Positions 9,037 to 17,012 of a stretch of DNA of 64,000 nucleotides are shown piece after piece. Under the pieces are notes generated by a model. The model had not been told where the DNA came from and made no database searches. It saw only the letters and a list, made by a program, of their open reading frames with translations. The stretch's first letter is position 1, and each line of letters opens with the position of its first letter. The position numbers were made by a program, and so were the translations under genes. The stretch comes from Pseudoxanthomonas yeongjuensis (GTDB lineage Bacteria > Pseudomonadota > Gammaproteobacteria > Xanthomonadales > Xanthomonadaceae), in NCBI RefSeq assembly GCF_010093345.1, contig NZ_PDWT01000001.1, forward strand, positions 186,001 through 250,000, given 5' to 3'.

Positions 9037-9243
9037 ATGCCGACCGGTACCGTGAAATGGTTCAATGACGCCAAGGGCTTCGGATTCATCGCGCCGGAAG
9101 ATGGCAGCGCCGATGTCTTTGCGCACCACTCCGCGATCAACAGCAAGGGATTCCGCAGCCTGCAGGAAGGCCAGCGCGTCAGCTACGAGTTGACCCAGGG
9201 CCCGAAGGGCGCACAGGCCTCGAACATCGAACCTGTCGCCTGA
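9037..9243 (+). CDS. cold-shock domain protein (CspA family)
   Basis: 68-residue single cold-shock domain that binds single-stranded RNA/DNA. It shows the RNP1-type KGFGFI (13-18) and RNP2-type DVFAHH (27-32) motifs and the usual start TGTVKWFN. The leader is about 60 nt, short compared with the cold-inducible cspA leader of E. coli, so it may not be strongly cold-regulated. An AAGGAAA purine-rich site lies upstream of the ATG. Own promoter and terminator are visible, so it is a monocistronic unit. Confidence 0.95.
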   Translation: MPTGTVKWFNDAKGFGFIAPEDGSADVFAHHSAINSKGFRSLQEGQRVSYELTQGPKGAQASNIEPVA

Positions 9244-9265
9244 CCCCATTGTCTGGATTTATTTG

Positions 9266-9290
9266 AACCCCGCTACGGCGGGGTTTTTTA
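9266..9290 (+). terminator. rho-independent terminator after the cold-shock gene
   Basis: Perfect 8-bp stem AACCCCGC / GCGGGGTT with loop TACG (9266-9285), running into six consecutive T residues (9284-9289). It is the clearest intrinsic terminator in the window. Confidence 0.9.
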
Positions 9291-9302
9291 TGGCTGTTCC
9301 CT

Positions 9303-9379
9303 GTAGGAGCGCCCATGGGCGCGAGCTCTTCGTCCCGATCGCGAGAAGATCAAAAGCTCGCGCCCATGGACGCTCCTAC
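9303..9379. repeat. GTAG...CTAC REP-like hairpin
   Basis: Begins GTAGGAGCGCCCATGGGCGCGAG and ends with its inverted partner CTCGCGCCCATGGACGCTCCTAC. The GTAG terminus and two-armed form resemble the SMAG-type REPs of Stenotrophomonas. Confidence 0.8.
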
Positions 9380-9438
9380 GGGATGACGATCCTTCCCGGT
9401 AATCGGTGAAGAACCTTTTTATGGCTGGGAAAGCACGG

Positions 9439-10704
9439 ATGATCGGGAAGTTGAACATCGCCATCGTCGGCTACGGCACTGCCGGACAGGCATTGGCGAT
9501 CCTGCTGTCGCGGGACGGGCATGCGGTGGAAGTGTTCGAGCGCGCCGCCGAGCCCGGCCCGGTCGGCGCCGGCTTCCTGCTGCAACCGACCGGCCTGCAG
9601 GTGCTGTGGCAGATGGGACTGCTTCCCGCAGCGCTGGAATACGGCGCGCCGGTCACCCGCCTGTATGGCGAAACTCCCGACGGGCGCGGGGTGATGGACA
9701 TGCGCTACCAGGGACTTGATTCGCGGATGCACGGACTGGGCATGCAGCGTGGCGCCTTGTTCACCTTGCTGGCCGATGCCTGGGAAGGCATTGCCGGGTT
9801 GCATCGCGGCACCCGCGTGGCCAGTGTCGACCATGAAACCGGACGGCTGGCCGACGAGCATGGCCGCAAGCATGGTCCTTTCGATCTGGTGATCGCCGCC
9901 GATGGATCGGCGTCTCAATTGCGCAGGCAGGTATCGGAAAGCCGCGTCGACCGCGTGTATCCCTGGGGCGCGTTGTGGTGCCTGGTGCCGCGTGGCGACT
10001 GGCCATGGGCCGGCGAACTGCGCCAGCGCTACGTCGCCGCACGCAAGATGATCGGCCTGCTGCCGGTGGGTACGCGGCCGGGGGACGACGTGCCGCGGCT
10101 CAGTTTCTTCTGGAGCCTACCGACCTCCGACTTCGATGCGTGGAAGGAGCGTGGACTGCAGGCGTGGTTGCAGCAAATAGACGGAATCTGGCCGCAAGCA
10201 AGCACGCGCCTGCAAGGCATCATCGATGCCTCGCAGCTGGCGCGCGCCAGTTATCGCGATGCGATCCAGAAGCAATGGCATCGCGGGCGGCTGGTGCTGG
10301 CCGGCGATGCCGCGCACGCGATGAGTCCGCAACTGGGGCAGGGCGTCAACATGGCGCTGATGGATGCGATGGCCCTGCGCGACGCATTGCGCGACGAGGC
10401 GCGGGTGGGCGATGCATTGGCGCGTTACCAGCGCGTGCGTCGAAGGCATGTGTCCATCTACCATTTCTGGAGCCACTGGCTGACCCCGCTGTTCCAGTCG
10501 GATCGCGATGTGGTGGCGAAGATCCGCGATATGAGCATGCTGCCCTTGGGCAGGTTGCCCGGCGGCAGCGGCCACATGCTGCGGATCCTCAGCGGCACCC
10601 AGCAAGGATGGCTGGGCAAACTGGCGCTGGAACCCGGGTTCATCGCCGCCCTATCCGCACATCGCACTCCCGTGTCCCCCAAGGAGACTTCCTTCGGGGC
10701 GTAG
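9439..10704 (+). CDS. FAD-dependent monooxygenase/oxidoreductase
   Basis: About 421 residues. N-terminal Rossmann motif IVGYGTAGQA (about 7-16), the mid-protein AADGSAS motif, and the C-terminal FAD-ribityl motif GDAAHAMSPQLGQGVNMALMDA place it in the class A flavoprotein monooxygenases (UbiH/PHBH type). Substrate unknown. The frame allows GTG 9406 and ATG 9421, but the ATG at 9439 has GGGA about 8 bases upstream and precedes the dinucleotide fold closely. The TAG stop is itself part of the GTAG end of a repeat, so the last codon abuts the mobile element. No operon partner. Confidence 0.85.
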   Translation: MIGKLNIAIVGYGTAGQALAILLSRDGHAVEVFERAAEPGPVGAGFLLQPTGLQVLWQMGLLPAALEYGAPVTRLYGETPDGRGVMDMRYQGLDSRMHGLGMQRGALFTLLADAWEGIAGLHRGTRVASVDHETGRLADEHGRKHGPFDLVIAADGSASQLRRQVSESRVDRVYPWGALWCLVPRGDWPWAGELRQRYVAARKMIGLLPVGTRPGDDVPRLSFFWSLPTSDFDAWKERGLQAWLQQIDGIWPQASTRLQGIIDASQLARASYRDAIQKQWHRGRLVLAGDAAHAMSPQLGQGVNMALMDAMALRDALRDEARVGDALARYQRVRRRHVSIYHFWSHWLTPLFQSDRDVVAKIRDMSMLPLGRLPGGSGHMLRILSGTQQGWLGKLALEPGFIAALSAHRTPVSPKETSFGA

Positions 10705-10844
10705 GAGCGGGCCTTGCCCGCGATGCTCTTGCTTGGTAGGTCCAAGCTTGCTCGGATGCTCTGGCTTCAATGCGAAAAGCATCGGAGCAAGCTCGGATCC
10801 ACGAGAAGCGAAGCAAAGGCATCGCGGGCAAGGCCCGCTCCTAC
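10701..10844. repeat. nested GTAG REP-like element
   Basis: Outer arms GTAGGAGCGGGCCTTGCCCGCGATGC and GCATCGCGGGCAAGGCCCGCTCCTAC enclose a second palindrome of the AAGCTTGCTCGGATGCTC / GCATCGGAGCAAGCTCGG type. One repeat subfamily appears inserted within the other. Confidence 0.85.
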
Positions 10845-10870
10845 GGTTAGAATCGGGGCGAGGTGACGCC

Positions 10871-12508
10871 GTGAACGATCTGCCGCCATTCGAAACCCAC
10901 AACGTCGACAACCAGCCGCCGCCGTTCGAGCCACGCGATCTGTGGGCCGATGACGCGGTGTTGCGCGAGGCCATCGCCCGCGAGGGCGCCGTCACTTTCG
11001 CCACGCAACTTTCGCACTACGCGCAATTGGCCGGCGACGAGCTGTACCGCATCGGCTTCGACGCCAACCGCGACAAGCCGCGGCTGAAGACCCACGACCG
11101 TTTCGGCCATCGCATCGACATGGTGGAATTCCATCCCACCTACCACCGGTTGATGCAGGCCGCGAAGGAACATGGCGTCGCCGGCCTGTCCTGGCACCAG
11201 CCGCAGGCGGGCGCGCACGTCGCCCGCGCGGCCTTGAGCTACCTGCATCACCAGGTGGAAGCCGGGACCAGTTGCCCGTTGACCATGACCCATGCCGCGG
11301 TGCCGGTGCTGCGCCGCGAACCCGCTTTGCGCGAATGGGCGGACAAGGCGGCGGCGCCTTCCTACGATGCGCGCGACCTGCCTGTCGCGCAGAAGTCCGG
11401 CATCACCCTGGGCATGGGCATGACCGAGAAGCAGGGCGGTTCCGACGTGCGCGCCAATGCGACCGTCGCGACGCCGTTGACGGAAGAAGGCGAATATTCG
11501 CTGGTAGGACACAAATGGTTCCTTTCCGCGCCGATGTCGGATGGCTTCCTCGTGCTCGCGCAGGCGCCCGGTGGACTGACCTGTTTCCTGCTGCCGCGCC
11601 GGCTCGACGATGGCGGCAAGAATGCGTTCCGGCTGATGCGGCTGAAGGACAAGCTGGGCGACTGGTCGAATGCGTCCTCCGAAATAGAATTCTGCGGGGC
11701 CTGGGCGCGCCGCATCGGCGGGGAAGGGCGCGGCGTCGCCACGATCATCGAGATGGTGATGTTCACGCGTCTGGACTGCATGCTGGGCGCGGCCGCGGAA
11801 ATGCGCATGGCCCTGTCCCAGGCGATCCACCACGCGCGCCATCGCCTCACCTTCGGCAAGACGCTGGTCGAACACGCATTGATGCGCAACGTGCTGGCCG
11901 ACCTGGCGCTGGAATCCGAAGCGGCGCTCGCCTTCTCGCTGCGCGTGGCGCGGGCGGTGGACGCCGCGCCAGGCGATGCCGCGGAGGCGGCGTTCGCACG
12001 TATCGCCACCGCCATCGGCAAGTACTGGCTGTGCAAGCGCGCGCCTCCCTTCGTCAACGAAGCGCAGGAATGCCTGGGCGGCGCCGGCTACATCGAGGAA
12101 TCGATCCTGCCGCGCCTGTACCGGCAGGCGCCGCTCAATTCCATCTGGGAAGGCAGCGGCAACATCCAGTGCCTGGATGTGTTGCGGGCATTGTCGCGGG
12201 AACCGGAAACCGGCGCTGCGTTGCTGGCGGAGCTGGAAGCCGTGGGTGGTCGCGATGCGGTGTTCGATGAGTATGCGGCGAAGTTGCGGGCGGATCTATC
12301 TGCGGCTTCGACTGAAGAGATCGGTGCGCGCTGGTTGGTGGAGCGGCTCGCGCTGGCGTTGCAGGCTGCGGTATTGCTAGGTTCCAGAAGCCCGGCGGCG
12401 AGCCTGTTCGTGCGCAGCCGATTAGGTGGGGAACATGGCTTGGCGTTCGGCACCTTGCGTGCCAGCGATGATATCGATGCGTTGATAGCACGCGCGTTGC
12501 CGCTTTAA
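10871..12508 (+). CDS. aidB: AidB-like acyl-CoA dehydrogenase family protein
   Basis: 545 residues, close to E. coli AidB (541). It has the acyl-CoA dehydrogenase fold with FAD-contact segments (GMGMTEKQGGSDVR, residues about 180-193; HKWFLSAPMSDG) and the C-terminal LGGAGYIEES...PLNSIWEGSGN block characteristic of the AidB group. AidB is part of the Ada alkylation response and binds DNA; an enzymatic acyl-CoA role is uncertain in this group. The GTG start at 10871 is preceded by GAGGTGA at ideal spacing; the longer frame upstream runs through a repeat. It stands alone, followed directly by an inverted-repeat element. Confidence 0.88.
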   Translation: MNDLPPFETHNVDNQPPPFEPRDLWADDAVLREAIAREGAVTFATQLSHYAQLAGDELYRIGFDANRDKPRLKTHDRFGHRIDMVEFHPTYHRLMQAAKEHGVAGLSWHQPQAGAHVARAALSYLHHQVEAGTSCPLTMTHAAVPVLRREPALREWADKAAAPSYDARDLPVAQKSGITLGMGMTEKQGGSDVRANATVATPLTEEGEYSLVGHKWFLSAPMSDGFLVLAQAPGGLTCFLLPRRLDDGGKNAFRLMRLKDKLGDWSNASSEIEFCGAWARRIGGEGRGVATIIEMVMFTRLDCMLGAAAEMRMALSQAIHHARHRLTFGKTLVEHALMRNVLADLALESEAALAFSLRVARAVDAAPGDAAEAAFARIATAIGKYWLCKRAPPFVNEAQECLGGAGYIEESILPRLYRQAPLNSIWEGSGNIQCLDVLRALSREPETGAALLAELEAVGGRDAVFDEYAAKLRADLSAASTEEIGARWLVERLALALQAAVLLGSRSPAASLFVRSRLGGEHGLAFGTLRASDDIDALIARALPL

Positions 12509-12509
12509 A

Positions 12510-12650
12510 TCCCTTCTCCCTCCGGGAGAAGTTGGCGCGAAGCGCCGGATGAGGGAGGAAGAATTCCCCCCGTACCGAACTTTCATCGCGATCTGACAAT
12601 GCATTCCCTCATCCGCCCTTCGGGCACCTTCTCCCGGAGGGAGAAGGGAA
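12510..12650. mobile_element. 'empty' CCCTTCTCCC inverted-repeat element (no cargo)
   Basis: Left arm 12510-12556 starts TCCCTTCTCCCTCCGGGAG and ends GGATGAGGGA; right arm 12605-12649 is the reverse complement with few mismatches (TCCCTCATCC...GGGAGAAGGGA). Only about 48 bp separate them and contain no ORF. The same pair of arms flanks a nuclease gene at 59.18-59.69 kb, so this looks like a cargo-free or deleted form of that element. It sits 1 bp after the aidB stop codon. Confidence 0.7.
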
Positions 12651-12680
12651 GCGCGATGCGCCTCGATCTTGCCCGGATCA

Positions 12681-12825
12681 GTAGGACGCAATAACCGTAG
12701 GGCATTGCGCCGATCGGGAATGACGACGCGGCATCGGCTTGCAAGACAACCCGATCATTCGGTAGCGGATGCTGCCGGCTGCGTATAGCCATGCGGTGCA
12801 ATGCCCTGCGGTTATTGCGCCCTAC
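12681..12825. repeat. GTAGGGCGCAATAACC-type inverted repeat
   Basis: Arms of about 29 bp (12681-12709 and 12797-12825) read GTAGGACGCAATAACCGTAG and the near-complement of it. The right arm encodes the last residues and stop codon of the GrpB gene on the minus strand. Confidence 0.8.
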
Positions 12826-13336
12826 GGGGTATTGCCCAGAGCAGGGCGTGTCTTTCGTGCTCTTTTACGAATGCGTCCTTGCCATCCATGTACGCGGCCA
12901 TGTCGTGTGGATGGGCAATGGCCAAGCGTTCCTTCAGCGCGCCGTATTCCTCGGCTAACGAAAGATGCGCCCGCATGTAATCGCGGAAAGCGACATGGCG
13001 GACGACATTCGGTGTGCCTGCTTCGAACGCATGGATCTGGTGCGTCCGTGTTCCATCAGAATCGTTCAGACGGAAATAGCGGCGGCCCGGAATTCCGAAC
13101 TCACCCTTTGCCTCATAGCCCATGGCTTCAAGTATGGGTGCATGCTGATCCAGAGCTTCGAGTGAAGTGGCCTCCAGCAAGATATCGATGATTGGCTTTG
13201 CCTTGGTCTGCGGAATCGCAGTGCTGCCGATATGGTGTATCCGGACGGCAACCTCTCCCAATGCTTGCGCAATCCGTCCAGCCTCAGCCTCGAACCTGAC
13301 TGGCCAGGCAGGATCATGGGCAACTACTCGAATCAT
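12812..13336 (-). CDS. GrpB/UPF0157 family nucleotidyltransferase-like protein
   Basis: 174 residues of the GrpB (UPF0157) family, which has a nucleotidyltransferase-like fold. Visible features are VVAHDPAWPVRFEAEA at the N-terminus, HHIGSTAIP (about 34-42) and the Asp-containing KPIIDILLEA, giving the GS...DxD-like arrangement, and later FRDYMRAHLSLAEEYGALK. Function in bacteria is not established; some relatives lie next to CoaE. The C-terminal residues RRAQ and the TAA stop come from the inverted-repeat arm. Isolated gene. Confidence 0.85.
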   Translation of the reverse strand: MIRVVAHDPAWPVRFEAEAGRIAQALGEVAVRIHHIGSTAIPQTKAKPIIDILLEATSLEALDQHAPILEAMGYEAKGEFGIPGRRYFRLNDSDGTRTHQIHAFEAGTPNVVRHVAFRDYMRAHLSLAEEYGALKERLAIAHPHDMAAYMDGKDAFVKEHERHALLWAIPRRAQ

Positions 13337-13399
13337 TGTGCGCTCCGGGTGTGCCGCGTAACCAACAGATCGACTGCGACCCGGGGAAAACCGGATCGC

Positions 13400-13798
13400 T
13401 CAATGCCACAACCCCAGCACCAACCCGAACAACACGAACTGCACTGTGTGGTAGCCCCCGTCGATCAACCACAGCTTGAAGCTGCGGTTGGCGAACTGGT
13501 AGTTGATGCCGAAGCTGGCCGCGACCAGACCGGCGCCGACGAGCAATCCGTGGTGAAGCGCGATATGGAGTGGGGGACTGGGTCCGAGCAGCCAGGCGAA
13601 GAGATAAGCGGCGATCAGCGAGAACAGGAAACTCACCCCGAACACCCTGGCCGGGTGACCGCCGGCTTCGCCTTTGGGATCGCGCCCCGATTCGCGATTC
13701 CAGACCGTTCCGAACAACGCCGGCGAATACCAGAGGCCACCCACCAGGAAACTGGAAAGCGCCGCCACCACGACCGCCAACAGGTTCATGTCCGTCAT
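13400..13798 (-). CDS. DUF1761 family membrane protein
   Basis: 132 residues with four hydrophobic segments (about 5-25, 51-71, 80-99, 110-131) and the DUF1761 pattern of an N-terminal GGLWYSPALFG and central ASFGINYQFANRSFKLWLIDGGYH. It is an integral inner-membrane protein of unknown function. It lies 19 bp downstream of desT on the same strand, so it may be co-transcribed with it. Confidence 0.82.
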   Translation of the reverse strand: MTDMNLLAVVVAALSSFLVGGLWYSPALFGTVWNRESGRDPKGEAGGHPARVFGVSFLFSLIAAYLFAWLLGPSPPLHIALHHGLLVGAGLVAASFGINYQFANRSFKLWLIDGGYHTVQFVLFGLVLGLWH

Positions 13799-13817
13799 TC
13801 TCGAGTGAGTACTGTCG

Positions 13818-14480
13818 TTATGCCTTGCCGGCCTCGGCCATCGCCCGCGAGCCGGTGATGATCATGCGCAGCATCTGCGAAAGCTGTTCGATCAGCTCCG
13901 GATCCTTTTCCGGCGGCATGTCCATCGCGCTGGCGCCGGCGGCAAACACCAGGCGGGTGATCGCCTTGGCCACCAGCGCCGGTTCGTGCAGCCGCGCATT
14001 GTCCGCGGCGGCCAGGCGGACCAGGTCGATCTGCAATTCCTCCTCGAAGAAATTGAGTTCGCGGTCCACCGCCTGCTTGAACGCATCCGAGCCCACCGTA
14101 CCCTCGCGCAACAGCACGTGCAGCAGCTTGTCGTCGGCGCGCAGCTGCTCCATGAAGGTTTCCAGCGAGCCGCGGACCACGCTGCGCTCGGTGGTCGCGC
14201 GCTGCCGGGCCTGGCCGATGATCTTGCGCAGCGAGCGTCCGGACAGGTCGATCAGCGCCACCGCCAGCTCGTCCATGTCGCGGAACTGGCGGTAGAAGCT
14301 GTTCGGCGCGATACCGGCCTCGCGGGTCACCTCGCGCAGGCTCAGGGTGGACAGGCTGCGGTGCGGGCCGACCAGCTTCAGTGCCGCCGCGATCAGATCG
14401 TCGCGCGAGATCGCCGCCTTGCGCGGGGCGGCGTGCTCGGTATCGGCAAGGGTGTCGGTGGGGTTCACGAGGGCCGTCAT
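13818..14480 (-). CDS. desT: TetR-family regulator DesT/FabR
   Basis: 220 residues. The N-terminal helix-turn-helix (about 45-80: SLREVTREAGIAPNSFYRQFRDMDEL) is nearly the signature sequence of FabR/DesT, regulators that sense acyl-chain saturation and control unsaturated fatty acid synthesis. The C-terminal ligand domain is all-helical. It is divergent from desC-desB, the arrangement known in Pseudomonas, where DesT represses desCB when unsaturated acyl-CoA is abundant. ATG 14480 is the likely start; an in-frame ATG at about 14510 is possible, and neither has a strong ribosome site. The 24-bp palindrome at 14524 is the likely operator. Confidence 0.9.
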   Translation of the reverse strand: MTALVNPTDTLADTEHAAPRKAAISRDDLIAAALKLVGPHRSLSTLSLREVTREAGIAPNSFYRQFRDMDELAVALIDLSGRSLRKIIGQARQRATTERSVVRGSLETFMEQLRADDKLLHVLLREGTVGSDAFKQAVDRELNFFEEELQIDLVRLAAADNARLHEPALVAKAITRLVFAAGASAMDMPPEKDPELIEQLSQMLRMIITGSRAMAEAGKA

Positions 14481-14523
14481 GCCATTGAAAGGTGATGGGA
14501 GCATCATATCGGCTGAATGGAAT

Positions 14524-14547
14524 ATACAGTTGTCTAGACAATTGTAT
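14524..14547. promoter_or_regulatory. 24-bp palindromic operator candidate for DesT
   Basis: ATACAGTTGTCT / AGACAATTGTAT is a perfect dyad except for one base pair. It lies between the divergent desT and desC genes and overlaps the -35 box proposed for desCB, as expected for repression. The sequence differs from what I recall of the Pseudomonas DesT and E. coli FabR sites, so direct binding is inferred. Confidence 0.7.
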
Positions 14548-14562
14548 CTGCATCCGTATAGT
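14535..14562 (+). promoter_or_regulatory. candidate desCB promoter
   Basis: TAGACA (14535-14540), 16-bp spacer, TATAGT (14557-14562). The -35 box is inside the palindrome. The expected transcript start coincides with the desC ATG at 14569, suggesting a leaderless mRNA. Confidence 0.55.
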
Positions 14563-14568
14563 GAGCTC

Positions 14569-15675
14569 ATGAATGCTCGTCTGGATCCGTCCCCCAAGTC
14601 CCCGACCAGCCATGTCAGGCGCCTGCTCAGGCCTGTCGTGGCCCCGTCCGTGTTCGATTTCTGGGCTTCCCGGCTCAATCCGGCCTGGTCCTGGGAGCGC
14701 CCGCTGGCCCGCGTGATCGCCCGCGAGCAGGCTTCCCGCGACGCCGTGACCCTGGTTCTGAAGCCCAATCGGCACTGGCGCGGCTTCCAGCCCGGCCAAC
14801 ACCTCAACGTGAGCGCCGAGATCGACGGCAGCCGGGTGACCCGCAGCTACAGCCTGACCGGACCGCCGCGCGCCGACGGCCGCATCGCCATCACCGTGAA
14901 GGGCATCGAGGGCGGCAAGCTCAGCCAGCACCTGTGCCGCGAGGCCAGGATCGGCGATGTGCTGGAACTCGGCGCCGCCTTCGGCGGCATGACCCTGCCG
15001 GAACGCCTGGACGGCCGCTGGCTGTTCCTGGCCGCCGGCAGCGGCATCACTCCGTTGGTGGCGATGGTTCGCACGCTTGCCGCGCAAGCGATGCCGGTGC
15101 CGCTCGACCTGGTCTATTGGGCGCGCCACCGCGAAGAACTCTGCTTCGCCGCGGAACTGCGCGCACTGGCCGCGGCCCACGCAAGCTTCAAGGTCCACTT
15201 CGTGTTGACGCGGGAGGCGGAACGGGCCGAAGGCGAGTCCTCCGGCCGCATCGATCGCGCGCTGATCGACTCATTGCTCGATGACGCAGGCGAACGGCAT
15301 GTCTTCGCTTGTGGACCGGGTGGTTTCGTGGACATCGCCAAGTCATTGTTCTCCGCAGGCGCTCCCACCTTCCATGCCGAAGCCTTCACCCCGCCGCCAA
15401 GGGTGGTCGAGGGGGGCGGCAACGTGCAGGTCACCCTGGCCGCCAGCGGCCGCACCCTGACCCTGGCGCGCGGCCAGTCCCTGCTGACCGCGCTGGAAGC
15501 GGAAGGGCTTAGGCCGGCCTCCGGGTGCCGCATGGGCATCTGCAATACCTGCTCTTGCGGCAAATCGTCGGGAACCACCCGCAACCTCAATACCGGCGAT
15601 CTCGCCGGCGAACCCGTCTCGGCGCTCAAGCTCTGCATCAGCAGCGCGGTGAGCGACCTCGTACTCGACCTCTGA
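14569..15675 (+). CDS. desC: ferredoxin-NADP reductase-type electron donor DesC
   Basis: 368 residues. N-terminal FAD domain with the RxYS motif (RSYSLTG), an NAD(P) domain with AAGSGITP and FACGPGGF, and a C-terminal plant-type [2Fe-2S] domain with cysteines in CRMGICNTC plus a distal Cys near 357. Such proteins pass electrons from NADPH to a diiron desaturase; in Pseudomonas DesC serves DesB. desB begins 8 bp downstream, so they form an operon. No ribosome site is visible before the ATG, consistent with a leaderless transcript. Confidence 0.9.
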   Translation: MNARLDPSPKSPTSHVRRLLRPVVAPSVFDFWASRLNPAWSWERPLARVIAREQASRDAVTLVLKPNRHWRGFQPGQHLNVSAEIDGSRVTRSYSLTGPPRADGRIAITVKGIEGGKLSQHLCREARIGDVLELGAAFGGMTLPERLDGRWLFLAAGSGITPLVAMVRTLAAQAMPVPLDLVYWARHREELCFAAELRALAAAHASFKVHFVLTREAERAEGESSGRIDRALIDSLLDDAGERHVFACGPGGFVDIAKSLFSAGAPTFHAEAFTPPPRVVEGGGNVQVTLAASGRTLTLARGQSLLTALEAEGLRPASGCRMGICNTCSCGKSSGTTRNLNTGDLAGEPVSALKLCISSAVSDLVLDL

Positions 15676-15683
15676 ATCCCCAC

Positions 15684-16808
15684 ATGGCCACTAAAATCAA
15701 AAACCGCGCACTGACCGCGGCCGAACTCGACGGCTTCGCCGCCGAACTCGATGCCGTGCGCGCCCGCACCACCGCCCGCCTGGGGCAGTCGGATGCGAAC
15801 TACATCCGCCGCATCGTCAAGGCCGTGCGCTACACGGAAATCGCGGGACGCGCGCTGCTGTTCGCCGGCGCCTTCGTTCCCGCCATCCTGGTGCCGGCAT
15901 GGATCGTCGGCACGCTGTTGCTGGCGCTGTCGAAGATCCTGGAGAACATGGAACTGGGCCACAACGTCATCCACGGCCAGTACGACTGGATGGGCGACCC
16001 GCACCTCAACGGCAAGACCTACGAGTGGGACATCGCCGGCACCAGCGACAACTGGCGCCATACCCACAACTTCCAGCACCACACCTACACCAACGTGCGC
16101 GGGATGGACGACGACATCGGCTACGGCCTGCTGCGGATCTTCCCCGAGCAGCGCTGGAAGCCGTTCTACCTGGCGCAGCCGATCATCGCGGTGGTGTTCG
16201 CCGTCCTGTTCGAGTGGGGCGTGGCGATCCAGAACCTGAAGCTGGGGCGCTGGTGGGCCGGCAAGACCAGCAAGGCGAAGATGCGTGAAATGTTCCGCCC
16301 GGCCGGCAGGAAAATGCTGCGCCAGATACTGAAGGACTACGTGGCGTTCCCGCTGCTGGCCGGTCCGTTCTTCCTGCCGGTGCTGCTGGGCAATGTGGCC
16401 GCCAACGTGCTGCGCAACCTGTGGACCTACATCATCATCTTCTGCGGCCACTTCACCGCCGATGCGGAAACCTTCCCCAAGGAATCGATCCGCAACGAAT
16501 CGCGCGGTCACTGGTACGTGCGCCAGCTGCGCGGTTCCTCCAACCTGTCGGGCGGCAAGCTGCTCAACGTGATGTCGGGCAACCTGAGCCACCAGATCGA
16601 GCACCACTTCTATCCCGACATCCCGGCCAACCGCTATGCGGCGATGGCGGTGGAAGTGAAGGAGATCTGCGCCCGCTATGGCCAGCACTACAACACCGGT
16701 TCGTTGCCGAAACAGTTCGGCCAGGTGATCTGGCGGATCCTGCGGCACGCGTTTCCCAGCCGGCCCAGGAAAGCGCGGGCGCCGCTATTGCAGGCGCAAT
16801 CCAGCTGA
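15684..16808 (+). CDS. desB: fatty acyl-CoA delta-9 desaturase DesB
   Basis: 374 residues, integral membrane diiron desaturase. Three histidine boxes are present: HNVIH (about 95-99), HTHNFQHH (about 122-129) and HQIEHHF (about 312-318), with paired hydrophobic segments near 55-85 and 220-260. It introduces a cis double bond into acyl-CoA chains with electrons from the preceding DesC. Regulation by the divergent DesT is predicted from the context. Length is normal for the DesB group. Confidence 0.92.
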   Translation: MATKIKNRALTAAELDGFAAELDAVRARTTARLGQSDANYIRRIVKAVRYTEIAGRALLFAGAFVPAILVPAWIVGTLLLALSKILENMELGHNVIHGQYDWMGDPHLNGKTYEWDIAGTSDNWRHTHNFQHHTYTNVRGMDDDIGYGLLRIFPEQRWKPFYLAQPIIAVVFAVLFEWGVAIQNLKLGRWWAGKTSKAKMREMFRPAGRKMLRQILKDYVAFPLLAGPFFLPVLLGNVAANVLRNLWTYIIIFCGHFTADAETFPKESIRNESRGHWYVRQLRGSSNLSGGKLLNVMSGNLSHQIEHHFYPDIPANRYAAMAVEVKEICARYGQHYNTGSLPKQFGQVIWRILRHAFPSRPRKARAPLLQAQSS

Positions 16809-16813
16809 TCCAT

Positions 16814-16887
16814 GTAGGAGCGCCCCTTGGGCGCGATGCCTTTCGGTCAGGTCGCGCAAGAGCATCGCGGGCAAGGCCCGCTCCTAC
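16814..16887. repeat. GTAG REP-like dimer, unit 1
   Basis: GTAGGAGCGCCCCTTGGGCGC... ends with GGGCAAGGCCCGCTCCTAC. The two arms belong to two subtypes (CCCCTTGGGC and GGGCAAGGCCC), the same composite as at 24.2 kb but in the opposite orientation. Confidence 0.85.
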
Positions 16888-16897
16888 AGGGGTTGTT

Positions 16898-17007
16898 GTA
16901 GGAGCGCCCCTTGGGCGCGATGCCCTTCGGCCAGGTAGCGCAAGAGCATCGCGGGCAAGGCCCGCTCCTACGGGCTGATTGTCGATGGTGGGCCAAGGCC
17001 CACCCTA
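16898..17007. repeat. GTAG REP-like dimer, unit 2, plus separate hairpin
   Basis: The second copy of the composite unit spans 16898-16971. It is followed by a different hairpin GGTGGGCC-AAGG-CCCACC at about 16987-17006, between the convergent desB and ABC-exporter genes. Confidence 0.8.
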
Positions 17008-17012
17008 CGGTT

